From positions 784,001-848,000 of the forward strand of contig NZ_CP012946.1 in assembly GCF_001402875.1 (NCBI RefSeq): 64,000 nucleotides of DNA, read 5' to 3'. Position 1 is the stretch's first letter; each line of letters opens with the position of its first letter. The notes under the pieces were generated by a model. That model was not told the origin of the DNA, did not search any database, and was given only the letters and a program-made list of their open reading frames with translations. Below, one piece after another: positions 48,840 to 57,584 of the stretch. The stretch comes from Blastochloris viridis. GTDB taxonomy: Bacteria; Pseudomonadota; Alphaproteobacteria; Rhizobiales; Xanthobacteraceae. The translations under genes were made by a program, and so were the position numbers.

Positions 48840-49244
48840 TCAGTTGGCGTCCGGCTCGCGGCGGGACGGCGGCTCGGCCGGCCGACTGCGGCTGGCGGAG
48901 CCGGCGGCGTGGGCGAGCAGGCGGGCGCGACCCTGGCCGGCCCAGCTCGAACTCTGCAGCGGTCCCTCGATGCGCACGACATGCCCGGCGCGGAACACCG
49001 CATGGACGGCGGCGGCGATCACCGGAACGTGGGCGGCGCGGATCGCGGCCAGCTCGGCCTGATGCTGCTCGGCAGGCGTCGGCTCGGCCTGTGCGGCCTC
49101 GTCCTTGCGGCCCAGGCGGTTGATCAGCGGCAGCAACGTCAGCACCACGCCGATGCCGGCGATGATGACGAAGCTCAGAAGGAAATCGATCACACTCAGG
49201 ATGATTGCGCCCTGAAGCGTATCTGGAAGGCGGATGGCCTCCAT
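48840..49244 (-). CDS. OadG-like gamma subunit of sodium pump decarboxylase (short, one helix)
   Basis: The 134-residue protein has one hydrophobic helix (ILSVIDFLLSFVIIAGIGVVLTLLPLINRL) and a C-terminal segment AAIRAAHVPVIAAAVHAVFR. The position before oadB and the single N-terminal helix fit a gamma subunit, but sequence similarity is weak. The ATG at 49244 follows AAGGTG. Confidence 0.68.
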   Translation of the reverse strand: MEAIRLPDTLQGAIILSVIDFLLSFVIIAGIGVVLTLLPLINRLGRKDEAAQAEPTPAEQHQAELAAIRAAHVPVIAAAVHAVFRAGHVVRIEGPLQSSSWAGQGRARLLAHAAGSASRSRPAEPPSRREPDAN

Positions 49245-49421
49245 GAGGGCACCTTGGGGACGGTGTCGATGGAATCGCGACTCGCAGGTCGCGACGGCAC
49301 AGCACGACCATAATCCAGGCAGATGCCAGCTCATAGCTTGGCGATGCATCCGGCCGATGACGCGACAGCGAGGAACGCGCCGGCTTGACCTGTCCGGCGC
49401 GGGCGGGCGAATGGAGCGGCC

Positions 49422-50162
49422 ATGGCTGCCTATGATTTCAGTTCCGTCCGGCTGTTCGTCGATGCTGCGCTCGCGCCCGGTGCCGAGTTTCCGCTCGGGC
49501 TAGAGCCGACCAACTACCTCGCCAACGTGCTGCGGTTGCGCGCTGGCGATGAGCTTTTGGTGTTCAACGGCCGCGACGGCGAGTGGCGCGCGCGGATCAG
49601 CGATCTGAAGAAGCGCGCAGCGACGCTGGAGCTGGTCGAGCAGACCCGGCCGCAGACCGCACCGTGCGATCTTTGGTACCTGTTCGCGCCGCTCAAGCAT
49701 GCCCGGCTCGACTACATGGTGCAGAAGGCGGTCGAGATGGGCGCCGCGGTGCTTCAGCCGGTGATGACGCGGCGGACCCAGGTCAGCCGGATCAATCTCG
49801 ATCGCATGCGCGCCAACGCCATCGAGGCCGCCGAGCAGTGCGGCATCCTCGACCTGGCCGAGGTTCGCGCCGAAGTCGGGCTGGAGGCGCTGCTGGCGAC
49901 GTGGCCGGCGGGGCGCACGCTGGTGTTCTGCGACGAGGACGCTGCGGCCGGCGGCGCCGCTGCGGCGCTGGGTGCGGCGGCAGAGGGGCCGCTTGCGGTG
50001 CTGATCGGCCCGGAGGGCGGCTTCGATCCGGCCGAGCGGGCGCGGCTGATGACGGTGCCGAAGGTGGTGCGGCTGTCGCTCGGCCCGCGCATCCTGCGCG
50101 CCGACACTGCGGCAGTCGCGGCGCTGGCGCTGGTGCAGGCGGTGCGCGGCGACTGGCGTTGA
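49422..50162 (+). CDS. rsmE: 16S rRNA (uracil-1498-N3)-methyltransferase
   Basis: RsmE methylates U1498 of 16S rRNA. The 246-residue SPOUT enzyme has [34 protein letters not shown] and [19 protein letters not shown] at 49422. It lies downstream of the DUF6101-ubiA region, as in relatives. Confidence 0.95.
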   Translation: MAAYDFSSVRLFVDAALAPGAEFPLGLEPTNYLANVLRLRAGDELLVFNGRDGEWRARISDLKKRAATLELVEQTRPQTAPCDLWYLFAPLKHARLDYMVQKAVEMGAAVLQPVMTRRTQVSRINLDRMRANAIEAAEQCGILDLAEVRAEVGLEALLATWPAGRTLVFCDEDAAAGGAAAALGAAAEGPLAVLIGPEGGFDPAERARLMTVPKVVRLSLGPRILRADTAAVAALALVQAVRGDWR

Positions 50163-50661
50163 ACCGGTTCGGCGTGCCCTTGCGCGCGCTGGTGCGAAAG
50201 ACGGGATGGCACCCGCTGTTGCGGACATGCACTTTCGGGCAGCCTGTTTGCCGAACGCCTGTCGGCGGCGGTTGGAAAATGGAAGCACGCCCGCCGCGGA
50301 TGCCACTGGGTGCGGTCTCAGCACAAGGCGAAACCGCGTCCCTCGGTGGATGGGTGCGTGACTGGGGAACCGCCGTCGGCGCACCGCGCTCACTCAGGCA
50401 ACGGATCGAAGCGGCCGAGTTCACGACCGTTTCGAGGCTGCCCCAAAGCGTCCACCTCACCGCACCACCTGCGCAACCCGATCTCGGGCACCGCGACGAG
50501 CGTGCCATAAAAAAAGTATGCGCCCACGGGCGCGTTCACACATCCGCAACACACCGGCTGGACAGGGTTTGGGATTTTCCGACCGCCACGGCCCGAGGCC
50601 GGGAACCTCAAGCTCTACGCTCCGTTGGTTCGCTGCTGGGGCGCAGAGGCGAGATGACCCG
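50163..50661. other. 500-base gap after rsmE without recognisable gene
   Basis: Relatives often carry gshA here; no such reading frame is present. I see a short A-run (ccataaaaaaagt near 50507) beside a GCGCCCACGGGCGC mini-palindrome at 50522, and no convincing ORF or operator. Confidence 0.5.
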
Positions 50662-50817
50662 ATGCTCAGCAATGTTCTGATCATAATCCTCATTCTTCTG
50701 TTGATCGGTGCGCTTCCGCGCTGGGGTTACAGCTCCGGGTGGGGCTACGGGCCGAGCGGCCTGGTGGGGGCGATCCTGGTCGTGCTGCTGGTGCTGGCGC
50801 TGCTCGGCCGGGTTTGA
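50662..50817 (+). CDS. DUF3309 family small membrane protein
   Basis: The 51-residue peptide has two hydrophobic stretches (VLIIILILLLIGALP, and LVGAILVVLLVLALLGRV) around the motif WGYSSGWGYGPSG. This is the DUF3309 family found in many alphaproteobacteria, function unknown. It starts at the ATG 50662; the upstream extension of the frame is not believed. Confidence 0.88.
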   Translation: MLSNVLIIILILLLIGALPRWGYSSGWGYGPSGLVGAILVVLLVLALLGRV

Positions 50818-50989
50818 CACGCCGCCCGGCGCCAGCTCACGAGACCGTTGCAAGGTGGCCGCAACGGGGGGCGAACCTGAACAGTTATTCAGGAACGACC
50901 GGAAATTTCCTCAATATTACAGAAGCTTAAATTGCTTCACCCGGTGCGGTGCCCCATTCTCCCGCCATCGACTTCGTCTGGAGGAAGCC

Positions 50990-51502
50990 ATGAAGATCAC
51001 CACCATTCTACTGGCGACGGCGCTCGCGGCGGGGGCCACCAGCGCCTACGCCCAGGGCGCGCCGGGGCCGGGCGGGCCGCAACGGCCCGAACGCGCCCAG
51101 CTCAACCCCGCCGATCGCTCCGCGCTGGTCGATGCGCGCATCGCGGCGCTGAAGGCAGGCCTCAAGCTCACCCCGGAGCAGGAAAAGTTGTGGCCGGCGG
51201 TGGAAACCGCCGTCCGCGACACCGCTGCCAAGCGGCAAGCGCGCATCGACGAGGCCCGCAAGCTGCGCGACGAGCGCAACACCCGGCCCGACGTGGTTGA
51301 GCGTCTGCGCGCCGGTGCCGACCGCATGACCGACACCGCGGCCGACTTCCGCCGTCTCGCCGATGCGGTGGCGCCGCTCAACGCCACGCTCGACGACGGC
51401 CAGAAGCGCCGGCTCGGCATCCTGCTGAAGTTCGGTGAGGGCCATTTCGGGCCGCGCGGCAAGCCGGGTCCGGGTGGCCCCGGTGGCCCGGGACGGATGT
51501 GA
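50990..51502 (+). CDS. Spy/CpxP-like periplasmic protein (LTXXQ motif)
   Basis: The 170-residue precursor has a signal peptide ending SAYAQG, a helical middle with the LTPEQEKLW motif (LTXXQ) typical of Spy/CpxP periplasmic chaperones, and a Gly/Pro-rich tail. It is likely a stress-related periplasmic protein. The ATG at 50990 is preceded by GGAGGAAG. Confidence 0.85.
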   Translation: MKITTILLATALAAGATSAYAQGAPGPGGPQRPERAQLNPADRSALVDARIAALKAGLKLTPEQEKLWPAVETAVRDTAAKRQARIDEARKLRDERNTRPDVVERLRAGADRMTDTAADFRRLADAVAPLNATLDDGQKRRLGILLKFGEGHFGPRGKPGPGGPGGPGRM

Positions 51503-51509
51503 TCGCGAT

Positions 51510-51640
51510 CCGGTTTCCGGACGGTCACGCCTGATCCAAGGAAGCCGCGAGGCCGGAAGATCTTGTTTCGAAGCAGGATTTTCGGCGACAGGACCACGTC
51601 TTTCCGGCGCGATCGGCCGGAAAGCATCTTGACTTTCGAT
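51510..51640. repeat. Dispersed 'gatcggccgg' intergenic element, second copy
   Basis: It shares with 23150-23275 a ggattttcggcgacagg core and the ending tttccggcgcgatcggccggaaa. It lies between the Spy-like gene and the SDR gene. Confidence 0.5.
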
Positions 51641-51704
51641 CGCCCGGACCAATACCGGCGCCTTCTGGCCCCCCGCCCGGAAGGCGCCGGTTCAATTTTC
51701 GAGC

Positions 51705-52466
51705 CTATTCGGCGATTCCTTCGACGTCGGGTGTGCGCCAGGCGAGATGCTGGCCGCCGTCGACCGCGATCATCTGCCCGGTGACGCTGTGGGCCTCGGC
51801 CAGAAATAATACGGCGCTGGCGACCTCGGCCGGCGTGGCGGCGCGGCCGAGCGGCACCGCGGCCGATTGCCGGGCGAAATCCGACGCCCCCTGGCGGGTG
51901 TTGGCCAGCGTCGGCCCGGGGCCGACCGCGTTGACGCGAATGCGCGGCGCCAGCGCCTGCGCCATGGTCTGGGTCGCGGTCCACAACGCCGATTTGGCCA
52001 GGGTGTAGGACAGAAAGCGCGGCGTCGGCCGCCACACCCGCTGGTCGAGGATGTTGACCACCGTGCCGGTGCAGCCCTCGGGCAACTGGCGGGCGAATGC
52101 TTGGGCGAGGAACACCGGCGCCTCGAGGTTGACCCTCATGTGGCGCTCGAACTGCGCCCGGTCGAGGTCGCCCATTTCGTCCGGCACGAATTCCGACGCC
52201 GAATTGACCAGCAGCGTCAGCGGTCCGACCGCCGCCGCCGCCGCCGGCACCAGCGCATCGACGCCCGCCGGGTCGGCGAGGTCGGCCGATACGGTGGCAA
52301 CGCGCGCGCCGCGGGCGGTGAGGGCGTCGGCAACGTCGGCGGCTTGCTGCCGGGACTGGCCGTAATGGATGGCAACCGCGTATCCGCGCGCCACCAGGGC
52401 CTCGACGATGGCGCGGCCGATGCGCTTGGCGCCGCCGGTCACCAGCGCCGCGGCAGGGGCGGTCAC
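51705..52466 (-). CDS. Short-chain dehydrogenase/reductase (SDR)
   Basis: The 253-residue classical SDR has the cofactor motif TGGAKRIGRAI and catalytic YTLAKSAL (Tyr-x3-Lys), with VNSASEF for NNAG and VNAVGPGPTL. Arg/Ser residues near the cofactor (HYGQSRQQ) suggest NADP preference, by inference. Its GTG start overlaps the stop of the glycosyltransferase gene by four bases. The substrate is unknown. Confidence 0.9.
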   Translation of the reverse strand: MTAPAAALVTGGAKRIGRAIVEALVARGYAVAIHYGQSRQQAADVADALTARGARVATVSADLADPAGVDALVPAAAAAVGPLTLLVNSASEFVPDEMGDLDRAQFERHMRVNLEAPVFLAQAFARQLPEGCTGTVVNILDQRVWRPTPRFLSYTLAKSALWTATQTMAQALAPRIRVNAVGPGPTLANTRQGASDFARQSAAVPLGRAATPAEVASAVLFLAEAHSVTGQMIAVDGGQHLAWRTPDVEGIAE

Positions 52467-53254
52467 GCGCCGCCCCGCGCCCGCCGGACCATCCGGCGTT
52501 CGAGATGCTTGGCGAGCCTGAGGTGGCGGAAGAAGGCGTAGTTCGCCGCCGTCATCACGCCGTAGACGCCGCGGACGAAGTGGCGCCGGCCGACATAGGC
52601 CTTGAAGAAGGCGGCCGGAAACTCGACGAACAGCCGCCAGGTCGGCAGGCTGACGCCGCGCTGGTCGAGGTCGTCGGCCTGCTGGTCGGTGTAGGCGTTG
52701 AGCTTGGCGATCTGCTCGCCGAGCGAGCGCACCGAGAAATGGTGGACGCGGCCGCGCAGCCGGCCGATACGCGCCCCCTTCGCCAGCACGACGCGGTCGT
52801 GCACCAGGCTGTCGGCGTAGCGGCCGCGGTCGGTGCGATAGAGCCGGACCGGCGCCAGCCAATAGGCCCAACGGTGGGGTTCGGACTCGACTGGAAACAC
52901 CTCGGCGATCGGGATTTCGTAAGCATCGCACGTCGGCTCGCCGTCTGCGAACAGCGCGCGCAGTTCGGCGACCAGATCCGGCGGCATCACTTCGTCGGCG
53001 TCGAGGTTGAGCACCCAGCGGTGGCGGCACAGCTCCTCGGCGAAGCGCTTCTGCGGGCCGTAGCCGGGCCAGGCGTTGAACACCACCCGCGCGCCGTATT
53101 CCCGGGCGATTGCCGGGGTGCCATCGGTCGAGCCCGATTCGACGACGACGAGGTCATCGGTGAGGTCCTTCACCGCGGCAAGGGTCCGCCCGATGCGGTC
53201 GGCCTCGTTGCCGGCGATCAGGAAAATCGAGACGGGGAGGGGGGATGCGGCCAT
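52463..53254 (-). CDS. Family 2 glycosyltransferase (WaaE/KdtX-like)
   Basis: The 263-residue protein has the GT2 N-terminus FLIAGNEADRIGRTLAAVKD, VVESGSTDGTPAIAREYGA and LNLDADEV (the DXD region), with an LPS-core-type C-terminus rich in Arg and aromatic residues. Similar proteins add sugars to LPS core. The ATG at 53254 gives the family start. Confidence 0.85.
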   Translation of the reverse strand: MAASPLPVSIFLIAGNEADRIGRTLAAVKDLTDDLVVVESGSTDGTPAIAREYGARVVFNAWPGYGPQKRFAEELCRHRWVLNLDADEVMPPDLVAELRALFADGEPTCDAYEIPIAEVFPVESEPHRWAYWLAPVRLYRTDRGRYADSLVHDRVVLAKGARIGRLRGRVHHFSVRSLGEQIAKLNAYTDQQADDLDQRGVSLPTWRLFVEFPAAFFKAYVGRRHFVRGVYGVMTAANYAFFRHLRLAKHLERRMVRRARGGA

Positions 53255-53635
53255 CGGCTCTCTCGTGGGTGCTGCCTCGATGCCATGGCGCCGGCGAGCC
53301 GGCAAGCGCCCCAGCACCGCGCGGCCGCCCGTGCTGCGGCTGGCCGCCGGCGTTGGCTTGAGCGATTCGCGGTGTCGGCCAGCTTAACCGAACATTAAAC
53401 ATGTCGATCTGACGGGGGCGCCCGGCATCGCCACCACCTGGATTCGATTTCGGCCATGTTTGGCCATGATTTCTGCCGGATTAACCGCAACATAGCGCAA
53501 ATTTACGCTTCGTTCAGCATGGCGTTCGCTTTCGCCGAAGTGACGGGAGCGGCTACCGCAAACGGTGAATCGTTCATTGTATAATCGACGACAGTTGCGG
53601 TGGTGTGAGTTACCGCGCGTAAGGGAGTACGACTG
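53255..53635. promoter_or_regulatory. Intergenic region and likely promoter of the outer-membrane barrel gene
   Basis: These 381 bases between divergent genes become AT-rich in the right half (ttaaccgaacattaaac at 53384, ttaaccgcaacatagc near 53481). This fits a strong promoter for the outer-membrane gene, whose AAGGGAG site is at 53620. No exact boxes are assigned. Confidence 0.45.
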
Positions 53636-54247
53636 ATGACCAAGATCGCAGGAGCATTCGCGGCCCTGGTGCTCGCGTCCGTGCCGGCGATGGCGGCCGA
53701 CATGGTGCAGCGCCAGCCCTACTATTCGGCGCCGGCGCCCAGCTACAACTGGAGCGGCTTCTATCTCGGGCTCAATGCCGGCCTGGCGTCCGGTGATCTG
53801 TCGAATTCCGCTGGTCTGGAGCCGGCCGGTTTCCTCGGCGGCCTGACCGGCGGCGCCAACTGGCAGTGGGGCAATGTGGTGTTCGGTCTGGAGACCGACA
53901 TCAATTATTCCGGCGTCGACGACGGCGTCTCCGGCTACAAGTGGGAACTCGACTGGTTCGGCACCACCCGCGTCCGCGCCGGTTACGCCTGGGACCGCTT
54001 CCTGCCCTACATCACCGGCGGCATCGCCTATGGCCGCGGCAGCTACACGATATGGGGCGACAAGGCCGATGCGACCCATATCGGCTGGACCGTCGGTGCC
54101 GGCGTCGAGGGTGCCATTGCCCAGAACTGGACTGCCAAGGTCGAGTACCTCTACGTCGACCTCGGCGATAAGCAATACGGCGATCTGCCGTGGAAGAACG
54201 AGTTCGACGCTAACGTTCTTCGCGCCGGCGTCAACTACCGGTTCTAA
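53636..54247 (+). CDS. Outer-membrane beta-barrel protein (OMP25/OmpA-like porin family)
   Basis: The 203-residue precursor has a signal peptide ending VPAMAAD. The mature part has amphipathic strands (WSGFYLGLNAGLASG, GNVVFGLETDINYSG, TTRVRAGYAWDRFLPYITGGIAYGR, YLYVDLG) and ends GVNYRF with the terminal Phe needed for barrel insertion. It belongs to the small immunogenic OMP family of Hyphomicrobiales. A strong terminator follows. Confidence 0.92.
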   Translation: MTKIAGAFAALVLASVPAMAADMVQRQPYYSAPAPSYNWSGFYLGLNAGLASGDLSNSAGLEPAGFLGGLTGGANWQWGNVVFGLETDINYSGVDDGVSGYKWELDWFGTTRVRAGYAWDRFLPYITGGIAYGRGSYTIWGDKADATHIGWTVGAGVEGAIAQNWTAKVEYLYVDLGDKQYGDLPWKNEFDANVLRAGVNYRF

Positions 54248-54290
54248 ACCTGTTGCCTCTGTATCGTCCGCCTCCGAAATGACGACCTTG

Positions 54291-54319
54291 CCCCGGCCCA
54301 AAGCCGGGGCCTTTTATTT
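54291..54319 (+). terminator. Rho-independent terminator after the OMP gene
   Basis: CCCCGGC, loop CCAAA, GCCGGGG, then CCTTTTATTT. It lies between the convergent OMP and GST genes and could serve the + strand. Confidence 0.85.
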
Positions 54320-54333
54320 CGGGCAGAGGTGGC

Positions 54334-54936
54334 TCATGCTGGCTGCGTTGCGGCGAATGCCGGCACGTCGGCGGCAAAGCCGTCGAGCCAGGCCACCAGC
54401 CGGGGGTGGGTGTGACGCCACGTTCCGTCGAACCTGAGGTCGAGGTAGCCCAGCGCGCACGCCAGCGCGATGGTGCCGGCGGTCTCGCCGCCCGCCCGCG
54501 CCGGTGGCGCGGCCTCCAGCTCGGCCAGCGCGCGTGCCACCTTGCCGGCCTGGTGATCGAGGAAGGTCTGGCTTCGTGCGCCCTCAGCGTGGAAACGCGC
54601 TTCCAGCACCTGCAGCAGCGCGGCGTCCATGATGCCGTCGGCCAGCGCCTGCAGCCGGAGCGTGGCGAAGCGGGACCCCGCCTCGGCCGGCAGCAGGCGG
54701 CCGCCGCCGGCGAGGTGGTCGAGATATTCCAGGATCACTCGCGAGTCGAACAGCGCGGCGCCGTCGTCGAGGATCAAGGTCGGGATCTTGCCGAGCGGGT
54801 TCTGGCGGCGCAGCGAATCGCTCGGGTCGAGAGTGTCGGCCATCACGATCTCGATCTTCTCGGACAGGCCGAGCAGGGCTGCGGCGATCTTGACCTTGCG
54901 GCCGAACGGCGAGGGTTTTGACGAGCGCAGGATCAT
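54334..54936 (-). CDS. Glutathione S-transferase family protein
   Basis: The 200-residue protein has the thioredoxin-like N-terminus (MILRSSKPSPFGRKVKIAAALLGL), the cis-Pro site NPLGKIPTLIL and DSRVILEYLDHL. It likely conjugates or isomerises a small molecule with glutathione; the substrate is unknown. Its start overlaps the rlmJ stop. Confidence 0.92.
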   Translation of the reverse strand: MILRSSKPSPFGRKVKIAAALLGLSEKIEIVMADTLDPSDSLRRQNPLGKIPTLILDDGAALFDSRVILEYLDHLAGGGRLLPAEAGSRFATLRLQALADGIMDAALLQVLEARFHAEGARSQTFLDHQAGKVARALAELEAAPPARAGGETAGTIALACALGYLDLRFDGTWRHTHPRLVAWLDGFAADVPAFAATQPA

Positions 54937-55799
54937 CGCGGTGTCCTTGTGGCGGGGCGGGCGGCGGCCTCGTCAGCCAGGCGGTCGAGCCGGAAGCGGC
55001 CGCGGCCGTCCTGTCCCAGCCGCTTGGCGAGGGCGGGTAGCAGTGACGCGAGGCCCTGCTCCAGCGTATAAGGCGGGTTGATGGCGATCACGCCGCAGCC
55101 GGCGAGCGGTCCGTCGCTGCGGATGGCGGCAACCCGCAGCTCGGCGCGGATGATGTCGGGAATGCCGGCGTGGGCGAGGCGATTTGCGAACGCCTCGGCC
55201 GCCGTGACGTCCTTCAGCGGGTACCACAACAGATAGGTGCCGGTCGGCCAGCGGGCATGGGCCTTCTCGACGCCGTGCAGCATGCGGTCGAACTCGCCCG
55301 GCAGCTCGAACGGCGGGTCGACCAGCACGACGCCGCGCCGCTCCGGCGGCGGCACGAACGCCGGCAGCGCCAGCCAGCCGTCGAGCTCGGTCACCTTCAC
55401 CCGCTTGTCGCGGCGGAACAGCGCGGCCAGGGCGGCGGCGTCGTCGGGGTGGCGCTCGATGAAATTGAGGCGGTCGCCCGGCCGCGCCAGCGCCGCGATG
55501 ATCGACGGCGAGCCGGGATAATGGCCGGGAGGGTTGGCCGCCAGGGCGGCGCGAAACGGCGCCAGCACCGCCTCGGCGTCAGGGGCGAGCGGAGCACCGA
55601 GCCGGCCGATGCCGTTCCGCCACTCCCCAGTGCGCGTCGCCTCGTCGGCGGCAAGGTCGTAGAGGCCGCGGCCGGCATGGGTGTCGAGCACCGCGAACGG
55701 CGCCGGCTTGTTGCCGAGATAGGCGAGAGCCTGCGCCAGCACCGCGTGCTTGAGGATGTCGGCGAAATTGCCGGCATGGAAGGCGTGGCGATAGTTCAT
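54933..55799 (-). CDS. rlmJ: 23S rRNA (adenine-2030-N6)-methyltransferase
   Basis: RlmJ methylates A2030 of 23S rRNA. The 288-residue protein has MNYRHAFHAGNFADILKHAVL, the SAM loop LDTHAGRGLYDL and the catalytic DPPFELPGEF. The ATG at 55799 gives the diagnostic family N-terminus. The GST start overlaps the stop. Confidence 0.95.
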   Translation of the reverse strand: MNYRHAFHAGNFADILKHAVLAQALAYLGNKPAPFAVLDTHAGRGLYDLAADEATRTGEWRNGIGRLGAPLAPDAEAVLAPFRAALAANPPGHYPGSPSIIAALARPGDRLNFIERHPDDAAALAALFRRDKRVKVTELDGWLALPAFVPPPERRGVVLVDPPFELPGEFDRMLHGVEKAHARWPTGTYLLWYPLKDVTAAEAFANRLAHAGIPDIIRAELRVAAIRSDGPLAGCGVIAINPPYTLEQGLASLLPALAKRLGQDGRGRFRLDRLADEAAARPATRTPR

Positions 55800-55808
55800 G
55801 GCGGGCGA

Positions 55809-56150
55809 TCAGTTCGAAGCTACGGTGATCAGGGTTAAGACCGCCGTGATGGGCGTGGTTGCACCGATCAAGATGAAGCCGGCAAGGCTCGCGATCAGAT
55901 AGAGGCTCCAGCCCAGCTTGTGCCGCGTCCAGAGGCCGGCAACGGCAACGGCGAGGTTCAAGGCGGCGACCGCGTAGGGGATGGCCATGGGGAGCGGAGA
56001 GGCCAGCAGGCCAATGCCTCTTGCTTCGGTCGCGGCGATCAAGACGGCGCTCAGGAGAATGACCAGGACGAGCAAAGGTCCCGTCCGCGGTGGCCGGAGC
56101 CACCGTGGGAGAGACCGTCTTGCTGCGTTGGGAGCGTCCGACCGAGCCAT
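55809..56150 (-). CDS. Small membrane protein, unknown
   Basis: The 113-residue protein has about four hydrophobic segments (LLVLVILLSAVLIAA, MAIPYAVAALNLAVAVAGLW, LYLIASLAGFILIG, and AVLTLITV) and a basic N-terminus. No family was recognised. It sits just upstream of rlmJ on the same strand. Confidence 0.65.
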   Translation of the reverse strand: MARSDAPNAARRSLPRWLRPPRTGPLLVLVILLSAVLIAATEARGIGLLASPLPMAIPYAVAALNLAVAVAGLWTRHKLGWSLYLIASLAGFILIGATTPITAVLTLITVASN

Positions 56151-56225
56151 GCGTGGTGGTTCCTGCAGTGGGGAGACGACGCGAGCGGACTGCCTGTCTC
56201 AAGCCTGCCCGGCCCGAAGCGCGAT

Positions 56226-56891
56226 CTACGGCCCCCGCACCGGCGGCACCTCGATGCGGCCGCTGCGGCAGGCCTTGCGGTCGACCTCGTCGCAGGCGCG
56301 GAAGGCGAGGTCGCGGTCAAGGCACACGCGGACTTCGCGCAGCAGGTTGCCACGGCAGTCGACCGCGATCATGTCGCGAGCGAGGCCAGGGTTTTCGCGC
56401 ACGAAGGCGTTCTCGACCTCGACCGCCGCCATCTGGCGCGGCCGGTCGGAATCGCGGAACTCGGCCGGGATCGAAACCTTGGCGAAGGCGCGCCGCACGG
56501 TGTCGAAATAGGCGGCCGGCTCCTGCCCGGAGCAGGTGCCGTGCTTGCGCCACTCGTGGATCACCAGCCCAAAGCTCGGGGTGATGTCCAGCATGCCGCG
56601 GATCAGCTTGTCGTCGATGCGCGGCGGGCTGGCGATGCAGTTGGCCGGATAGCCCTGCTCGAACTGTGGCCACAGGCCATGGACGATGAAGCCGTAGGGC
56701 CGCCCGCTGCGGCACTGCTCGGCGTCGCGCTCGCCGCCCTTGTCGCGGCAATAGCTCGGCGACCATGACAGCGACAGCACGTAGAAATCGAACGCGCCGG
56801 GCGTGTTATCGCTGGTTTGGTCGGCGCGCACCGGCGCGGTGCCCGCCAATGCAACCGCTGCGGCAACAAAGCCGGCGGCAAGCAGCCTCAC
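56226..56891 (-). CDS. Ribonuclease T2 family protein (secreted)
   Basis: The 221-residue precursor has a signal peptide ending APVRADQ. Both catalytic boxes are intact: FIVHGLWPQ (CAS1) and IHEWRKHGTC (CAS2), each with its His. Cysteines suited to disulphides flank them. T2 enzymes cut RNA at neutral to acid pH in the periplasm or outside. The GTG start at 56891 overlaps the stop of the lipoprotein gene (GTGA). Confidence 0.92.
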   Translation of the reverse strand: MRLLAAGFVAAAVALAGTAPVRADQTSDNTPGAFDFYVLSLSWSPSYCRDKGGERDAEQCRSGRPYGFIVHGLWPQFEQGYPANCIASPPRIDDKLIRGMLDITPSFGLVIHEWRKHGTCSGQEPAAYFDTVRRAFAKVSIPAEFRDSDRPRQMAAVEVENAFVRENPGLARDMIAVDCRGNLLREVRVCLDRDLAFRACDEVDRKACRSGRIEVPPVRGP

Positions 56892-57385
56892 GGCCGCGCC
56901 ATCCGGCAATCGGGGGCGTAGGTCCAGTCGCGGTCGAGCCCCTTCACGCACCACTCGACGCCGGTGCCAAAGCCGGCGAAGCCGCCGTTCTCGATGATCG
57001 AATAGTAGACGGTGCGCGGCCGGCCGTCGTTGACGTGGGCCACCGCCTGGCAGTAGCGGCGCGGAATCTTGCCATAACCCCACGGCCGGTAGGCGACCTC
57101 GCGCAGGTCGCTGAAGCCCTGGATGGCGAGCGGGGAGGCCCAGAAGTGCTGCTCCTTCTCGGCGAAGAACAGCATGATCCGGCTCAGCGCCCACGGGTCG
57201 CCGCACGACGGCAGCGCGCCGCTGTAATGGCGCTCGATCGGGCTGGGGTCGGCCGGCGACGCCTCGACGATCACCGAGCGGTCGACGGCGTAGGGAATTC
57301 CCGCCACGCTTGGCGAGCACGCCGCCAGTGCCGAAGCCGCCAGCGCGGCCAGCGCCGCAAGTCCCATCCGCTTCCCGTCCTGCAT
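56888..57385 (-). CDS. Predicted lipoprotein coupled to RNase T2
   Basis: The 165-residue precursor has a lipobox (SALAACS) after a short signal. The mature protein has several aromatic and Cys residues (SCGDPWALSRIMLFFAEKEQHFW, RRYCQAVAHVNDGRPRTVYYSII, WCVKGLDRDWTYAPDC) with no known motif. The stop overlaps the RNase T2 start. The ATG at 57385 fits the lipoprotein signal; upstream codons do not. Confidence 0.82.
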   Translation of the reverse strand: MQDGKRMGLAALAALAASALAACSPSVAGIPYAVDRSVIVEASPADPSPIERHYSGALPSCGDPWALSRIMLFFAEKEQHFWASPLAIQGFSDLREVAYRPWGYGKIPRRYCQAVAHVNDGRPRTVYYSIIENGGFAGFGTGVEWCVKGLDRDWTYAPDCRMARP

Positions 57386-57584
57386 GGACGTGCCCCCGCT
57401 CGCTCGGTATCTCGGCGAACGATGCGCGGAGGCGCCGCCACGGTCAAGGGCGCGCCCCGGTTTTGCCCCAATAGAGAAGGCGATAGCGCCATGGCGCCGC
57501 GCGGCCGACATCGCCATTTCGGAGCCGCATGGTAGGGCAGGCTGGCACCGATTCGCGGCGGGCTCGCCGCAGGGGAGAGTTTAG

